Shown here: in pieces, positions 11,071 through 22,559 of the stretch
Position numbering within the stretch: the stretch's first letter is position 1
Layout: each line of letters opens with the position of its first letter
Source of the DNA: Acanthosepion esculentum
Lineage: Eukaryota; Mollusca; Cephalopoda; Sepiida; Sepiidae
Direction: 5' to 3'
Length of the DNA: 64,000 nucleotides
NCBI GenBank assembly: GCA_964036315.1
Contig: OZ038479.1
Location: forward strand, 57,824,246-57,888,245
Notes under the pieces: generated by a model
What the model was told of the DNA's origin: nothing
The model's database searches: none
The model's input: only the letters and a program-made list of their open reading frames with translations
Made by a program: the position numbers and the translations under genes

Positions 11071-12224
11071 AATGTCAAACGTCAGTTTGAAAAAAAAAAC
11101 AAAAAAAAACAATGGTTAATTTCCCTCTCCCTCAAACGTAAGGTAAAAAAAAAAAAATTGGAAGTGCATTTTATACACTAACCAGGTTCGCTTAAAACTA
11201 GAACAAAATATATCACTTCTGCCCTACTGTACGATAAATTCCCGACGTAAGTTGTCGATATACTGACGTATATCATTTAACACCTCTCAAACATACGCAA
11301 AAGCAAGCACCACGGTTGGAAATGTCTCTCTTAAAATATTTTCTGATAAAAAAAGTAAGTAATGTTTCTTTCAAATTACATTAAGTATACTTTAAATTTT
11401 CTAATTTTCCTAAGATAACAAAAAAAGGTGTAACTGAATTTTACAGGATTTTTAAACTAACTTTGATTTTGTTTACAAAGTCAGACAAAAGGGCTGATAA
11501 GGGGGGGTAATAAATATAAAAAAAAATATTTCTGCCATGACATTTATAATAATTTCCATCATCTATGAATAGTTTCTTAAAGTTTCATTAATATCTGACA
11601 ATTATTTTTATTTTTACAAGCTTTTCCAAATTAATGTGTCATACACAATTTTTAGCATGATTTTTTTGTATGTTATTTTACTAGTTCCAGTGATACCAAG
11701 TGAAACAAGGTTTTTTTAATTAAAATTTAGAATGTTCTAAAAAGAAGGAAAAATTTTTTAAATAATTAAAAAACAAAACTTTTGGTCTTTCCTCCTTCAT
11801 AATAACAAATATTTAGACGATAAAATTTTGTTTTCATCAAGTTTAGCGTCTTTTTCATCATGCTATGCTCTTTTTTAGTGATCTACCTAATATAATTTAC
11901 CTAATATAATAGTAAATAGTAATTTACCTAATATAAAATTTAATTCTCGGTTTTAAAAATCTTCTAAAAATAAAATATACTTTTTTGAAACTTTATTTAA
12001 GGAATATTAGCTGATTTAATGTATAATCTGATTTGAAAAAAATATTATTTTAAGTTTAAAATAACAGTGAAATAGATTGTTAAGACAAACAGTAGCAGGA
12101 TTAAGTCCTTGTCAATACCTCATATATCACTTAATTGTGCTATGGTTTGTTTTGACAGTTTTATTATTGATCAATGGAGACATTAAAAGGAAACATAATT
12201 TAAGAAATTAGATGGGTGAACACG

Positions 12225-12343
12225 TTTTTATATAATTTTTAAGTACTCAGTCTATAAGTCGTTTTGCACCAAGATTTTTAATAGATTACGGAGAATATTT
12301 TCCAACATTTTTAAGATTAGAGTACTTAAAAATTATATAAAAA
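12225..12343. repeat. Inverted repeat with 23 bp arms
   Basis: TTTTATATAATTTTTAAGTA (12225) is the reverse complement of TACTTAAAAATTATATAAAA (to 12343). The same motif occurs in the inverted block near 47245, so this is probably two fragments of the intron repeat in opposite orientation. Confidence 0.6.
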
Positions 12344-14249
12344 AAGTCTTACAAGTGATCATTTTCTCACTTTTTGAGAAATTTAGTTCTAGTTATGTTT
12401 GAAGATGCTTTATGAAAAAATAATAAAAGTTAAAATAATATAATTTTTTTAAAAATTAATTTTAAAATTTAATAACTGAGATGAAATACCATGATAGAGG
12501 TAAAAATCAATAATTTATGAAATATTATGGCATTTTATTATTGATTTTATATTTTTTCATATATTTTTCATTATTGTTATCATAATGGTTATTATTAAAT
12601 TTTTATAGTACTTTAAATTTTATTATTAATTACATAATTGTTTAAACTTATTTTGACCCAATAAACAATATTTAAAAGAAATTGCTACTATGTGAACAGG
12701 GGAAAAAAACTTTTGAAAAAATTTTGTGACCCTGAAAAGGGACATTTTTGTCTTTTACTGCCTCTTCAAACATCATCATTGCTGGTATGATTTTCAAAAT
12801 ACAAATCCTCATAACATAGTGCCAACTTCATATTTATTCAATTGAGAGTAGCTACATCATTAGTATATGAAATCGTATAAAATGGATTTGCAAAACTACT
12901 GATGTAGCCGACATATTCACGGTGGACACCATCAATTGTCCAAATATGTTTGATTGTATATCCAACTATGAGCCCAGTGAGTATTTCATGAAACATAAGT
13001 AATGAATAAGGAATTGGAGACAAGTGAGTTTCTCTGTAAAAGGAGAAAAACTCTTAGAACATGTGACCTTTTCATAATAATGTCATGTACAGACTACTAG
13101 ATGGAAAATGGGAATGCTTAAAGTATGAAAAAATAATAAAAAATGATTATAAAAATATAGGTGCAAAACAACTTGTATAAAGCTTTTCAGTTTTTGATTT
13201 GTAAATAAAGTTTCCACTTAGTTACAATATCACCTAAAAGAAATATGGCAATGCTACATTTTAAACGATTTTTAAATTATAAATTCTTATAATTAAAATT
13301 TAAAAAAATGAAAAGAATTCATTATTCATAAAAACATTTAAAAAAAAAAATAATTGGAGTGGATTTTCAGAAACTGAGCAAAAGTTTGAAAAAATAAAAT
13401 TTGATGATTTATATTCTCCAAGGAGTCCTACTTTTAACTAATAAAAAAAAGTTTGGACATACAATTTAATTTTTCGAAACTTCACAAAATTAAGTAAGTG
13501 GGATGAAACATACGTAAAAAAAAAATATATTTTTAACAAGATTTTCCAAAATAAAAAATTTCAAAAATAATTTCATTTGTTTTTTAATAATTTCTGAAAT
13601 TTCATTAAAATCTGACAATTTGATTTTTGCAAAAATTTCCAAATCAATGTTTTTCATTGGAAAAAAAATGGAAAAACACTTAATTTATGTCACTGATGTA
13701 AAAAAAAACAACAAACAAAACAAAAAACAGGATTATTAACCAAAATTTAGAAAGGTTTTAAAATTATTTTATAATAATTAAAACATACCTTGGTCTTTCT
13801 TCTCAATAACATGTTTTGATGATAAAACTTTGTTTTTAAGTTGTTGTTTTTTCATCATGCTATGTGTTTTTTCAATGAGCAACTGGACATGCCTAATTTA
13901 AATTATTATTTAAAATTTTTTAAATGAAAACAATTCTTGTAAAAATTCACTATTCATCAAAAACTTTTTTTTCTTAAGACAGTAGTGTCCTTAATAAATT
14001 TTATTCATAAAAGCAATTAAAAGTTTTTCAAATTAAATAATGTCATAGTTTTATTGCATTTTTTCCAAGCACATTATCGGGGAAGGAGCGGTAGTTTGGA
14101 AAAAAAATGATGGATTTACATTCTCCAAGAAGTCCTATTTTTAACTAATAAAAAATGTTTTGGAAAGAAAATTTAATTTCTTCAAATTTCATCAAAGTAA
14201 GTGTAGCTGTGTATAAAATATGAAACATGAAATATTTTTTACCAAGAGA

Positions 14250-14316
14250 AACTGAATGAAATTATTTTTGAAATTTTTTTTTATTAAAAAATAAAAAAAA
14301 AATAATTTCATTCAGT
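14250..14316. repeat. Hairpin with 20 bp arms around an A/T loop
   Basis: AACTGAATGAAATTATTTTT at 14250 pairs with AAAAATAATTTCATTCAGTT ending at 14316. The loop is A/T only. It lies inside the 1.4 kb repeat, whose other copies carry one arm only. Confidence 0.6.
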
Positions 14317-15049
14317 TGTGAATAAGATGTGAGAGTTTCATTAAAATCGGACAATAATTTGATTTTTTGCAAGAATTTCCAAATCAATGTGTTTTTCATT
14401 GGGGGAAAAAAGTGCAAAAATATTGATTATAATTATGTCAACCACTTATGTAAGAAAACGAGATCTTCAACTAAAATTTTGAATGTACTAGAAGGGATTA
14501 AAAAAAATTTTTAAATAATTTAAAAAAATATTTTGTTTTGTCTTCTAAATAATAACAAACATTTTCAGAATAAATCATTGTTTTTATTAAGTTTGGGGCC
14601 TTTTGCATCATGCTACACTGTTTTTCAGCAAAAAATGCACATACCTGATTTTTAGATACTGCCATGAACTATCTTAAAAATAACCCATTTATTAAAAAAA
14701 CAGTAGTAATTACCTCCCTCCAACTGAAAAAAAAATACCAAAAGTTTAAAAGTGAAAAATCTTTAAGCTTTTATTTTAGATTTAATTTTAAGCTAATAAT
14801 ATTTTCAATAAGCAAAATACTTTGCTGTATTTCAAAAACTAACATAAACTTAATTAATTTAAATTGACTTGAAGGTTTCTTTTTTTTTTCTTTTCTTTTT
14901 TTTTCATTATAGCTATCGCTCTTATTTTCTGATAATATCATGTATGGACAGCCATATCTACAAAAATTGACATGTTTATACATATACAAATAATGTTTGA
15001 AATTCTTTTCAAAATATTTGAATTGTACTAAGCTTTTCAATTTGAGATT

Positions 15050-16004
15050 AGGATTTTATAAGTAAATGAAGTCACTGAGGAAATCACATGAAGCATCTTC
15101 CCTTGCAAAATTTCAATTGGAAACTTCTGTAAATAATTTTTATCATTTATTAAATACTGTAAACTTTATACATTGCCAATACTTAGTTTATTTGTATCAG
15201 ATTTTGAAAACCAGGTTATGATTTTTTTGTATTTCTTTATTTCTCTGAAAGATTTCCTGGTGCATACATTATAATAACTAATTGAAGGTACAGAACTTTT
15301 CATAATATTACTTTCAAAAACATCTTTGCTTCTATAGAGTTGACATAGATTGATTTCATATCAAGCTTCTTACTAATGGCACAAAGATCTTTTTTCATTG
15401 TGTTGATATCCAGTTGTAATGTTTGATTTATATCAATAAACTAATAATTGCCAGATTGAAATCACCATCTTGATTTATACAACTTGTGAAAAAACAAAAA
15501 TGCTTTATTTCTTGATAAATATCAAACAATTATAAGTTGATTGTTAATTCTTATCTCCTTAAAATAAAACAAAGTTTTACTTGGTCAGTACATTTAAATT
15601 TAATGTTTTTTGCCTCATTTCAAGATTCATGCCTAAATAAATGTTCTTTTTTGTACTTTTGTTTGCAATATTTATATCATAATTACTCTGCTGTTTTATG
15701 CTTTGTGTGAAAAGTGAGTTTGTTTGCAAGTGGGAAGAAGAATCTCTAAAGAATATTTTATATATTTGAAAACTTTTCAGAAAATACCACTGTACTTGCA
15801 TATTTTGTTTCATATCTAAAAGGAAATAATTCCAGATAAACTTAGAGATTTCTCTTGATCATTCTTGGATACCGCATTATTGTGTCTCTATGCTGATCTC
15901 AACTAACCTTAATATATAGCTAAATATATCAGTTAAAATATGAACTGATTTCATGTATTATTCGCTGTCTCTTTTAACATATGTGTCCTTACTTTACTTC
16001 ACAG
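15050..16004 (+). repeat. Pre-acceptor module of ZNF1 with splice acceptor
   Basis: About 950 bp recurs before every finger gene: 27945-28510, 28530-29344, 29390-29844, 39590-40139 and 63420-63732. It ends in a pyrimidine-rich tract and CTTTACTTCACAG, with AG at 16003-16004. The part at 15560-15960 is almost identical to 28870-29320. Antisense frames read from both copies match at 76 of the first 77 residues, so the copying was recent. I take it as the 3' end of the long intron plus branch site. Confidence 0.65.
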
Positions 16005-16218
16005 GCCTTTGACTGGACAGAAAATCATGATATTCATGAAAACTGTTATACTTGGGAATGTAAATGAAGGAAAACGACTCTTCACTCTCCATCAAGAACA
16101 GTGAAATATATACTGCAATATTCCTCTAAAAGTTGTGTATCTACTTTTTCAAATCAATGAAGGTGAACATTAATTTATAAAAATGTACTTTGAAATGTGT
16201 GATTTGTCTTTTCTATAG
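16005..16218 (+). other. ZNF1 leader segment between two acceptors
   Basis: It starts after the acceptor at 16004 and is followed by a second conserved acceptor, TTTTCTATAG, ending at 16218. The same arrangement occurs at 40140-40356, 29845-30062 and 63733-63945. In the ZNF3 copy one frame reads YSCKSCVHTFSK, the first half of a finger, so the segment may be a decayed exon or an old finger remnant. No frame is conserved between copies, which argues for 5' UTR or decay. Confidence 0.45.
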
Positions 16219-16226
16219 AGTCTTAT

Positions 16227-16614
16227 ATGGGTAAAAACTTGAAAGAAGAATTAGAGAAAAGCCATGTTCTTGTGAAGTTTGCAAAGCTTTGTGCTTATTT
16301 AGATTCAGTGCTGCATGTGGAAAATGCACTAGGATCAAAGCATATGTAAATTTAGTGAATCAGCATTTCCAAAGAACACTAGGCAAACAGACACAGGAGT
16401 GAAAACATATTCTGGTCAGATTTGTGGATATGCATTTTCAAAAGTCCTAGTTGTTGCACCATATGCACACACACACACACAATGCAGAGAAACAACATTC
16501 TTGTGGAATTTATGAATCAGTATTTTCATTGGATCTGATTTGAAGTACCATATGTGAACACACACTAGAGAAAAACCATATTCTTGTGAAGTTTGTGCAT
16601 CTGCACTTACACTG
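16227..16614 (+). pseudogene. Decayed N-terminal leader and first fingers of ZNF1
   Basis: An ATG at 16227 opens MGKNLKEELEKSHVLVKFAK, a leader shared with ZNF2 and ZNF3, but it stops after 40 codons. Relative to ZNF3 about 2 nt are missing at the CATATG site. Three damaged fingers follow: YSGQICGYAFSK (first Cys lost), HSCGIYESVFS (second Cys lost, then a frameshift) and one with a TGA at 16555-16557 where intact fingers have CGA (Arg). A short AC repeat lies at 16466-16482. This region cannot be translated in frame with the intact array, so ZNF1 must start later or be a pseudogene. Confidence 0.7.
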
Positions 16615-17682
16615 ATGTCATCTTTGAAGAACCCCAAACAAAGACACATTGAAGAGAAACCATATTCTTGTGAAGTTTGTGGAGCTACATTCACACAGAT
16701 GTCACATTTGAAGTGTCATGTGCAAATGCACTCTGGTAAGAAACCATATTCTTGTGATGTTTGTGGATATGCATTTTCAAAGAAATCAAATTTGGTGCAC
16801 CATATGCGAACACACACTGGAGAGAAACCACATTCTTGTAGAGTTTGTGAATCTGTATTTTCACAGATGTCATCCTTGCTGCGCCATATGCAAACACACA
16901 CAAAAGTAAAACCATATCCTTGTGAAGTTTGTAAATCTGCATTTTCACTTAAGTCATCATTGGAGCGTCATATGCGCACACACACTGGAGAGAAACCCTA
17001 TCGTTGTGAAGTTTGTCAATCTGCATTTTCAATGAAGTCTTCTATGGAGCGTCATATGCAAACTCACACTGGAGAGAAACCATATTCTTGTGAACTCTGT
17101 GGATCTGCATTTTCAAGGAATTCACATTTGAAGGACCATATGCGAACTCATACTGGAGAGAAACCATATTCCTGTGAAGTCTGTGGATCTGCATTTTCGA
17201 TGAAGTCACATTTGAAGAATCATACACGAACACACACTGGAGAGAAACCATATCCTTGTGGCGTTTGTGAATCTGCATTTTCAATGAAGTCATCTTTGGA
17301 GTGTCACATGCGAACACACACTGGAGAGAAACCATATTCTTGTGAATTTTGTGGATCTGCATTTTCAAGGAGGTCATGTTTGAAAGACCATATGCGAACA
17401 CACACTAGAGAGAAACCATATTCTTGTGAAGTATGTGGAACTGCTTTTTCACTGAAGACACATTTGAAGAACCATATGCGAACTCACACTGGAGAGAAAC
17501 CATATTCTTGTGAAGTTTGTGGATCTGCATTTTCAATGAAGTCATCTTTGCAGTGTCATATGCGAACACACACTGGAGAGAAACCTTATTCTTGTGAAGT
17601 TTGTGGATCTGCATTTTCACAGATGTCACATTTAAACAACCATATGCGTATACACACAGGACAGAAAAACACATCTATGTAA
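16615..17682 (+). CDS. ZNF1: C2H2 zinc-finger protein, 12 fingers
   Basis: This is a 355-residue frame from ATG to TAA. It encodes 12 consecutive C-x2-C-x12-H-x3-H fingers from about residue 18 to 345, mostly joined by TGEKPY linkers, with variants TKVKPY and TREKPY. All Cys and His ligands are present. The contact residues (-1, 2, 3, 6) run QSHC, KSNH, QSSR, LSSR, MSSR, RSHD, MSHN, MSSC, RSCD, LTHN, MSSC, QSHN. The likely role is nuclear sequence-specific DNA binding. No effector domain is visible. The frame is open upstream only to the stop at 16557, and the ATG lies inside a damaged finger, so the true start is uncertain. The last residues GQKNTSM resemble the end of ZNF2. Antisense frames over the array are artefacts of the finger repeat. 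Confidence 0.85.
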   Translation: MSSLKNPKQRHIEEKPYSCEVCGATFTQMSHLKCHVQMHSGKKPYSCDVCGYAFSKKSNLVHHMRTHTGEKPHSCRVCESVFSQMSSLLRHMQTHTKVKPYPCEVCKSAFSLKSSLERHMRTHTGEKPYRCEVCQSAFSMKSSMERHMQTHTGEKPYSCELCGSAFSRNSHLKDHMRTHTGEKPYSCEVCGSAFSMKSHLKNHTRTHTGEKPYPCGVCESAFSMKSSLECHMRTHTGEKPYSCEFCGSAFSRRSCLKDHMRTHTREKPYSCEVCGTAFSLKTHLKNHMRTHTGEKPYSCEVCGSAFSMKSSLQCHMRTHTGEKPYSCEVCGSAFSQMSHLNNHMRIHTGQKNTSM

Positions 17683-18688
17683 ATCTTGTAGATGCCTATT
17701 TTTAGATAAGTCAAATATACTGATGTTCAAATCTCTGCCAGAAAGAAAAACATTGCTTCCAAAATTTGCATATGTGCATTTGTACACACTGCTGAGAAGT
17801 GTGTGAATGATGTTCCTCATAAACTATGGATTAAAAAAAAACAACTTTTTTCATTTGTACTATAAAGATATTCCATGAATGAAATATGATCATATATTAA
17901 TCTATAAGGCAAATATGAATTTTGATTTATTTTTTTCTCTATGAAAAACAGAAGGAACTTTCCTTTTTCTGAGTCTGTTAATAATATGTATTAAAACGTC
18001 TGGGATTCAATGTATGCAAACACAAGGATTAAAAAAATAACTTGTTCAGATTCTATACAAATGGAAACAACAAATCAAGAAAATAGGGGGAGATCTTTTT
18101 TGTATATGAATGAAATAAAATCATATATCCATGTATCAGGTTAATATGGATTTTGATTTATTTTATATAGTCAAAATACTAGGTAGATTCCTTTTCAGGT
18201 TGTTTTTAATCAAATGTATTAAAACCTTAGATATATATGTGTAAATTAAACACAAATTACCTTAATCAGTATTTGAATTATGCTCCCTAATTCTATTTTG
18301 ATCTCTGCTCCCAGATTTTGCATATTTTTTACCGGTTTACCATGAACCCTTCTTTTATTTTGTCTAATGAAGGCTGTACAGTTCTTAATTTTCATCTGAT
18401 TGATTCAAACATGAGTGTCTTTTGGATGTTATTTTCATGAGATTAATACATTTTAGACATTTTGCGGTTCACTCATTGTAAAATATGGATTTTTATGTGC
18501 AGCTGTTAATTTCAGTCTGATTGTCAATGAAATGAGACATCAGTCAAATGTTCAGTTTCTGAACTGCCCATCATCTAAAGACTCATTATGACCTGTATAA
18601 TGATAGATTTGTGTTTAATTCATTGCTTTTAGTTTTTGATTATTTTCTTATATATTTCATGCAATAAAATATATCATTACACTCAATA
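17683..18688 (+). other. ZNF1 3' UTR and flank
   Basis: Sequence after the stop is conserved with the ZNF2 and ZNF3 3' regions: a CTGCCAGAAA phrase, a GCATAT-TGCATTT-TACACACT stretch (a finger remnant) and TATGGATTA followed by an A run. A candidate polyadenylation signal AATAAA lies at 18114-18119. Its position is not conserved in ZNF2, so transcript ends are unproved. The block CATCTGATTGATTCAAAC at about 18393 starts the shared downstream flank. Confidence 0.55.
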
Positions 18689-19398
18689 CAGTGAGTCCCC
18701 CATATTCATGGGGGGTTGGGGACCACAACTGCCTGCAAATAGAATACGCAAATACTTGTAACCCTTCCTAAATGTGCTTATAAGTACCTATTTTGAGTGT
18801 TAAAACTTCATATGCCCTAAACTTTTATTCTAAACTCTTTAGAAACATTTCAGACCCTTTTTAAATCATTTTTAAAAAATAGTATTGGTGACCAGACACT
18901 TAGCGTAAATTTTCTATCATACATACAATAAATGTTTTTAATTACCCATAGTTTCATACAACCATTGTAAATACTGTATAAAATATGTGTTACAAGACAT
19001 AAAATATAGTTTAACACATTTTCTAAAAACAGAACTATGATGATGACTTAACATAAGCCACTTTTAAGACCCCAGCTGCCGCCCCTAACAAAGATGTTTT
19101 TGCATTTGTTTTTTTACAATGAAAATGTACAATTCTGCCAATTTTTACCATAAAAAAGGACTGTTATATGTTTTAAGCCACTTAAATAACAGGAAAATAA
19201 TACAATAATATTTTAAATATGTTCTCTCAAAAAAATACGCGAATCAAGGGAGTTCTCAGCAAATAATTTGTACATATGTGCTTCAGAAAAAGGAGCAAAT
19301 ATTCGGGGTTGCAAATAGCAAGTACATATGCTCTAAAGAAAAATCCACAAATATGTGAAGCAGCAAATGCTGAAATGCCAATAGACATGTGCTCACTG
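18689..19398. mobile_element. pogo/Tigger-like non-autonomous transposon (710 bp)
   Basis: It starts CAGTGAGTCCCCCATATTCA and ends GCTCACTG, with TA on both sides (18687-18688 and 19399-19400). CAGT termini with a TA duplication and a CCCCCATATTC-like end are typical of pogo/Tigger elements of the Tc1/mariner superfamily. The inverted repeat proper is only about 7 bp. No transposase frame is visible. Two paralogous flanks in this window (near 130 and near 32240) lack it. Confidence 0.78.
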
Positions 19399-19504
19399 TA
19401 TGATCCTTTTAAAAATTATTCTGAATTTAAGAAAATGTATTAAAAAAAATTGGTGTTTCTATTAAGAAAAAATTGAAAATATTTGGTAAAGATTTTATTG
19501 AATT

Positions 19505-20030
19505 GACAATGTTAATTGATTTTATTCACTTTCAGTTCTTTCTTAATTATTCATTGATATTTTGTTGTGGCCTGTTTATGGGCCAGAGAGAAAGACACCG
19601 AAGAGGAAGGTAGGCTTAACAAGTATATTGAAGATATATACAAACCAAGAGTGTTGATAATAAGTAATATTATACAAAGCAAGAGTGTTGATAATAAGTA
19701 ATATTATACAAAGCAAGAGTGTTGATAATAAGTAGATTACTGTGTACGTTCGAACGGTAGGTTAGCCCTGCCTCTGCTCTCCCAACCGACTCTCGCAGTT
19801 AGTATTTATGAGAGAAGGAAGAGTTCATTCTACTGTAGGAGGGTTTACCATAACAGATATCCAAGTGATGCTTTTATTTGTGTTTTTTTTTTTAATTATT
19901 ATAATCCAATATAACTGGTACTTTAAGAATTCAATTTTTTATTCTATATGTAGTAATAAGGGCATTGTTTTTTTGATCTTCACTGTTATCACTTGTTGAC
20001 ACCAGAATTCTGGCAGATAAAAGAATTCTA
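19505..20030 (+). mobile_element. About 530 bp insertion, LTR-like
   Basis: The homologous flank at the window start runs from TTTATTGAATTG straight into a TTTCACCGAGTG segment. Here about 530 bp separates the two parts. The insert holds TGTGGCCTGTTTATGGGCC, an ATATATAC stretch, a 34 bp tandem repeat and a TATTTATGAG box, a layout like the 4140-4684 insertion. Exact ends and target-site duplication are not resolved. Confidence 0.45.
19646..19736 (+). repeat. 34 bp tandem repeat, 2.7 copies
   Basis: CAAGAGTGTTGATAATAAGT begins at 19646, 19680 and 19714, followed by AATATTATACAAAG in the first two copies. The copies are almost identical, so the array is young. Confidence 0.9.
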
Positions 20031-20129
20031 TGGGGATTTCACCCAGTGGTTGTGATGATGAGTGTGCGGAGATTTCTGGTGTGTTAACATCTTTGTTGTA
20101 GATGTATTAACTTCTTTGCTGAAAAGCAG

Positions 20130-20786
20130 TTTTAAGCACAAATTGTGTTTATCTAACAATGGGTTTAATAAAAACTTCAAGAAATTGTGTAGCCTGGACG
20201 ACAGGTTTTCAGAAGGAAAATTATTCTAGCAGTAATTTTCAATAATCAGAGAGACCTCAGAACAAGAAGTAGAAAGTACAGATTAAAGCCAGACCTCTCT
20301 TATTTTGTCATCTGGTCATTCTCTGTATCCTTGTTTGCATGTGTCGGCTGAATTTTTCAAACCTTGGCACATCTGACAGTGACTTATTTCCTGTTTTTCA
20401 ATAACATATTCATGACCTTTTCTGTCTAAGAAATAGATGACCTTTGTGGATTATATCAATTCCAAAGTTACCAAAAAAATGCTTTTCTGCTATATTGTAC
20501 ACCAAAACTAAATAAAATTTGTGTCAGTTCAGAATAATTAAACTTTAAATCAGCTAATTTTTCTAAAATAATGTTTCTGAAATGTATATTTCATTTTTGA
20601 AATATTTCTTAATAAAGCAAATCTACCACTCCGTCCCTTCAACCCGTCAACCTCCGGCGTCTTCCTCTTTGGGTTGAGGCGCCCACTCGGTCTGAACCGA
20701 ACTCAGGGGTAGTTGGCCACACGCTCCCTGAGTACCCGTAGATTGTTCGACCGGTCACTGGCCAAGTTCCGCCTGCTGCCACGTTG
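20130..20786. other. Unassigned flank and GC-richer leader-like sequence
   Basis: 20130-20630 is A/T-rich with no recognised gene. 20636-20786 is markedly richer in G+C. If the LTR-like unit to its right is read on the minus strand, this would be the retroelement 5' leader, with a TGGCAGCAGGCGG primer-binding-site-like stretch just after the LTR end. It is cut off by A/T-rich sequence at about 20635. Confidence 0.35.
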
Positions 20787-21206
20787 TGTTAAATTTTAGA
20801 TCCAGTAGGCGGGGGGTATTGTCCATACGCTCAAGGTCGATTGGGGATGTAGGCATAGCTGTGAGGGTGGGCGGCAGGAAAATTAGAATCTGGTGAAAAA
20901 AGGAAATAATATCTGCAGAAGCCGAACAACAATGGGTAAAATATTGATGTCTTTTATATAAGGAAACAACAACAGTAGAAAAGATTACAGAAAGTATAGA
21001 AAAGCAATTAACATAAGAAAAGAGGATTACTCCTCTACCAATTTTCCAACAGAGAGAGGTGTGTGTGTGATTAACTTGTTCCAAATCGACTTGGGAGGAT
21101 ATGTGGCTCGTAATTCCAGCCCTACGTGGAAGTGTAGCTTTTCCGTTTGTTGTCGTAAGTGACAAACGTTAAGTTTCAGCGGCTTTTCAATGTGACTGCT
21201 ACAACA
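20787..21206 (-). mobile_element. Possible LTR of a retrotransposon, minus strand
   Basis: Read on the minus strand it starts TGTTGTAGCAG, has a TATATAAAAG promoter motif near 20955 and ends AATTTAACA, followed within 5 bp by TGGCAGCAGGCGG, which could be a primer-binding site. TG...CA ends and about 420 bp length suit an LTR. No second LTR, target-site duplication or coding part is seen. A 136-residue minus frame over it (20755-21165) has no recognised domain. Confidence 0.38.
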
Positions 21207-22550
21207 ACAATGATATTTCTTGAAGTCCTTATCTCTGACTCGTCACTGGACCAACTCACTGCGACGACAGTCTCTCTACTCTCTTGACGACAGTCACTTT
21301 TGTCTCCTCGAAAATTCTCTCCCGACTGCCTTATTAGCAAAATCTCAAGTTAATATAGCAACCGAAGGTTACAAGCCAGGTTGTTCACGCACTTAACACG
21401 AGTGTCGCCATAATCACGTGTATTTGCAAACTTTCTGTTGCTTACTCAGATCTATTTCAAATCTCTTAGTGAATAAAATTAATTTGTTCATTCCAATTGT
21501 CTTTTCGATGACCAAATTCAGCAGATACAACTTATGTTTAGATTAGATTTTGCTAGCGGTAAACATACACTGATCTTACCTCCTCGGTCCAATTTACTTT
21601 AATATGTTTTTATCAAAAATATTATTTTTGTCTCTTTTTTTTTTTTATTGACAGAAATTAAACATTGCTTCCTGCCCTTTGCATTTGTTTATAAACAAGT
21701 CTTCGCCAACCCGATTTGAAATTCACTCTTTATCCATTAGCTGTCTAAGGTTTCACATATCATTGTTCTAGATTCTTTCCTATTAATAGCGCTGACACAG
21801 TTTGTAACTTCATGGAAGATCGTGTTTTCCATTTTCAATCAATAAACGTTATATTTGCGTGAGTGCATTCATGTGGGTGTGTGCGTCAACCTCTCTCTGT
21901 TACACAAACCCATGACCTATTTCTACGTCATTTGGAGTTCCACTGCACAGCCATCGTAGAGAGAACATCACATGAATTGTCCTATCCAATCAGGTTCCAG
22001 AATCTAATTAATTTTAAAGGCATGTTTGTACAGAATTTTTAAAAAATCATTTTTGTATCTACTTAATTTACTATGATTTATTTGTCAGCATATCTTGCTT
22101 GTTTGTTCTTCGCTTATATAAAATATAGTTTATATCCTATATTGCACACTGACTAAGGAACATTGTTCTAAATGGAACACAAACTTAAATTTTTACCTGT
22201 CCCATTTTTCTTTCCTCCCCCTTTTTTCCTCATTCTTTTGTGGTATAAAAAATATCTATATAATATAAAAAAAAAAAGATTGTGCTTTAAAAAAAAAATT
22301 TAAAAAATGGAAATAAAGATATAAAAAATGCTACAATTTGAAATAAAAAAAATGTGATAAAAAGAAAATGATTTGTGATATTAACAGATTAAAAATAAGA
22401 TATAAAAATGAAGAATGCAAATAAAGAGTGCGATTGATAAATTGTCGTCTAAATTACACGAAAATAAAAATAACACTGACATCTCATTTTAAAAGATATA
22501 TTTACTAAAATTACACAAAAAATATTTTGAAATACTAAAGAGTGTGTTTA
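21207..22550. other. Unassigned sequence
   Basis: Moderately complex sequence to about 22020, with no domain recognised in any frame, followed by very A/T-rich low-complexity DNA. A GTGTGTGCG microsatellite-like patch lies near 21880. Confidence 0.4.
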
Positions 22551-22559
22551 TTTAATAAA

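Larger units (their letters stand above)
8590..15050 (+). other. Putative AT-rich intron of unit A1 (no genes seen)
   Basis: About 6.5 kb of A/T-rich DNA holds no recognisable coding sequence. It is built from full and partial copies of an AT-rich repeat of about 1.4 kb in both orientations (for example 11780-11900, 13370-14640 and from 14655). Marker phrases are GGTCTTTCCT, TCATCATGCTATG and AAATCAATGTTTTTCATT. It also contains the hairpins at 11007, 12225 and 14250. The short open frames in it are low-complexity and unconserved. Confidence 0.55.

Noticed and set aside
15577..15813. Conserved antisense frame shared by ZNF1 and ZNF2 upstream modules
   Set aside because: The identity reflects recent DNA duplication. 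The frame is broken in the ZNF3 and ZNF4 modules and has no recognised domain.
16466..16482. CA repeat as a CRISPR-like or regulatory array
   Set aside because: It is a simple AC microsatellite within a decayed finger. The direct repeats in this window have no spacer structure.
20755..21165. 136-residue minus-strand frame
   Set aside because: No domain is recognisable and it overlies an LTR-like promoter and leader.
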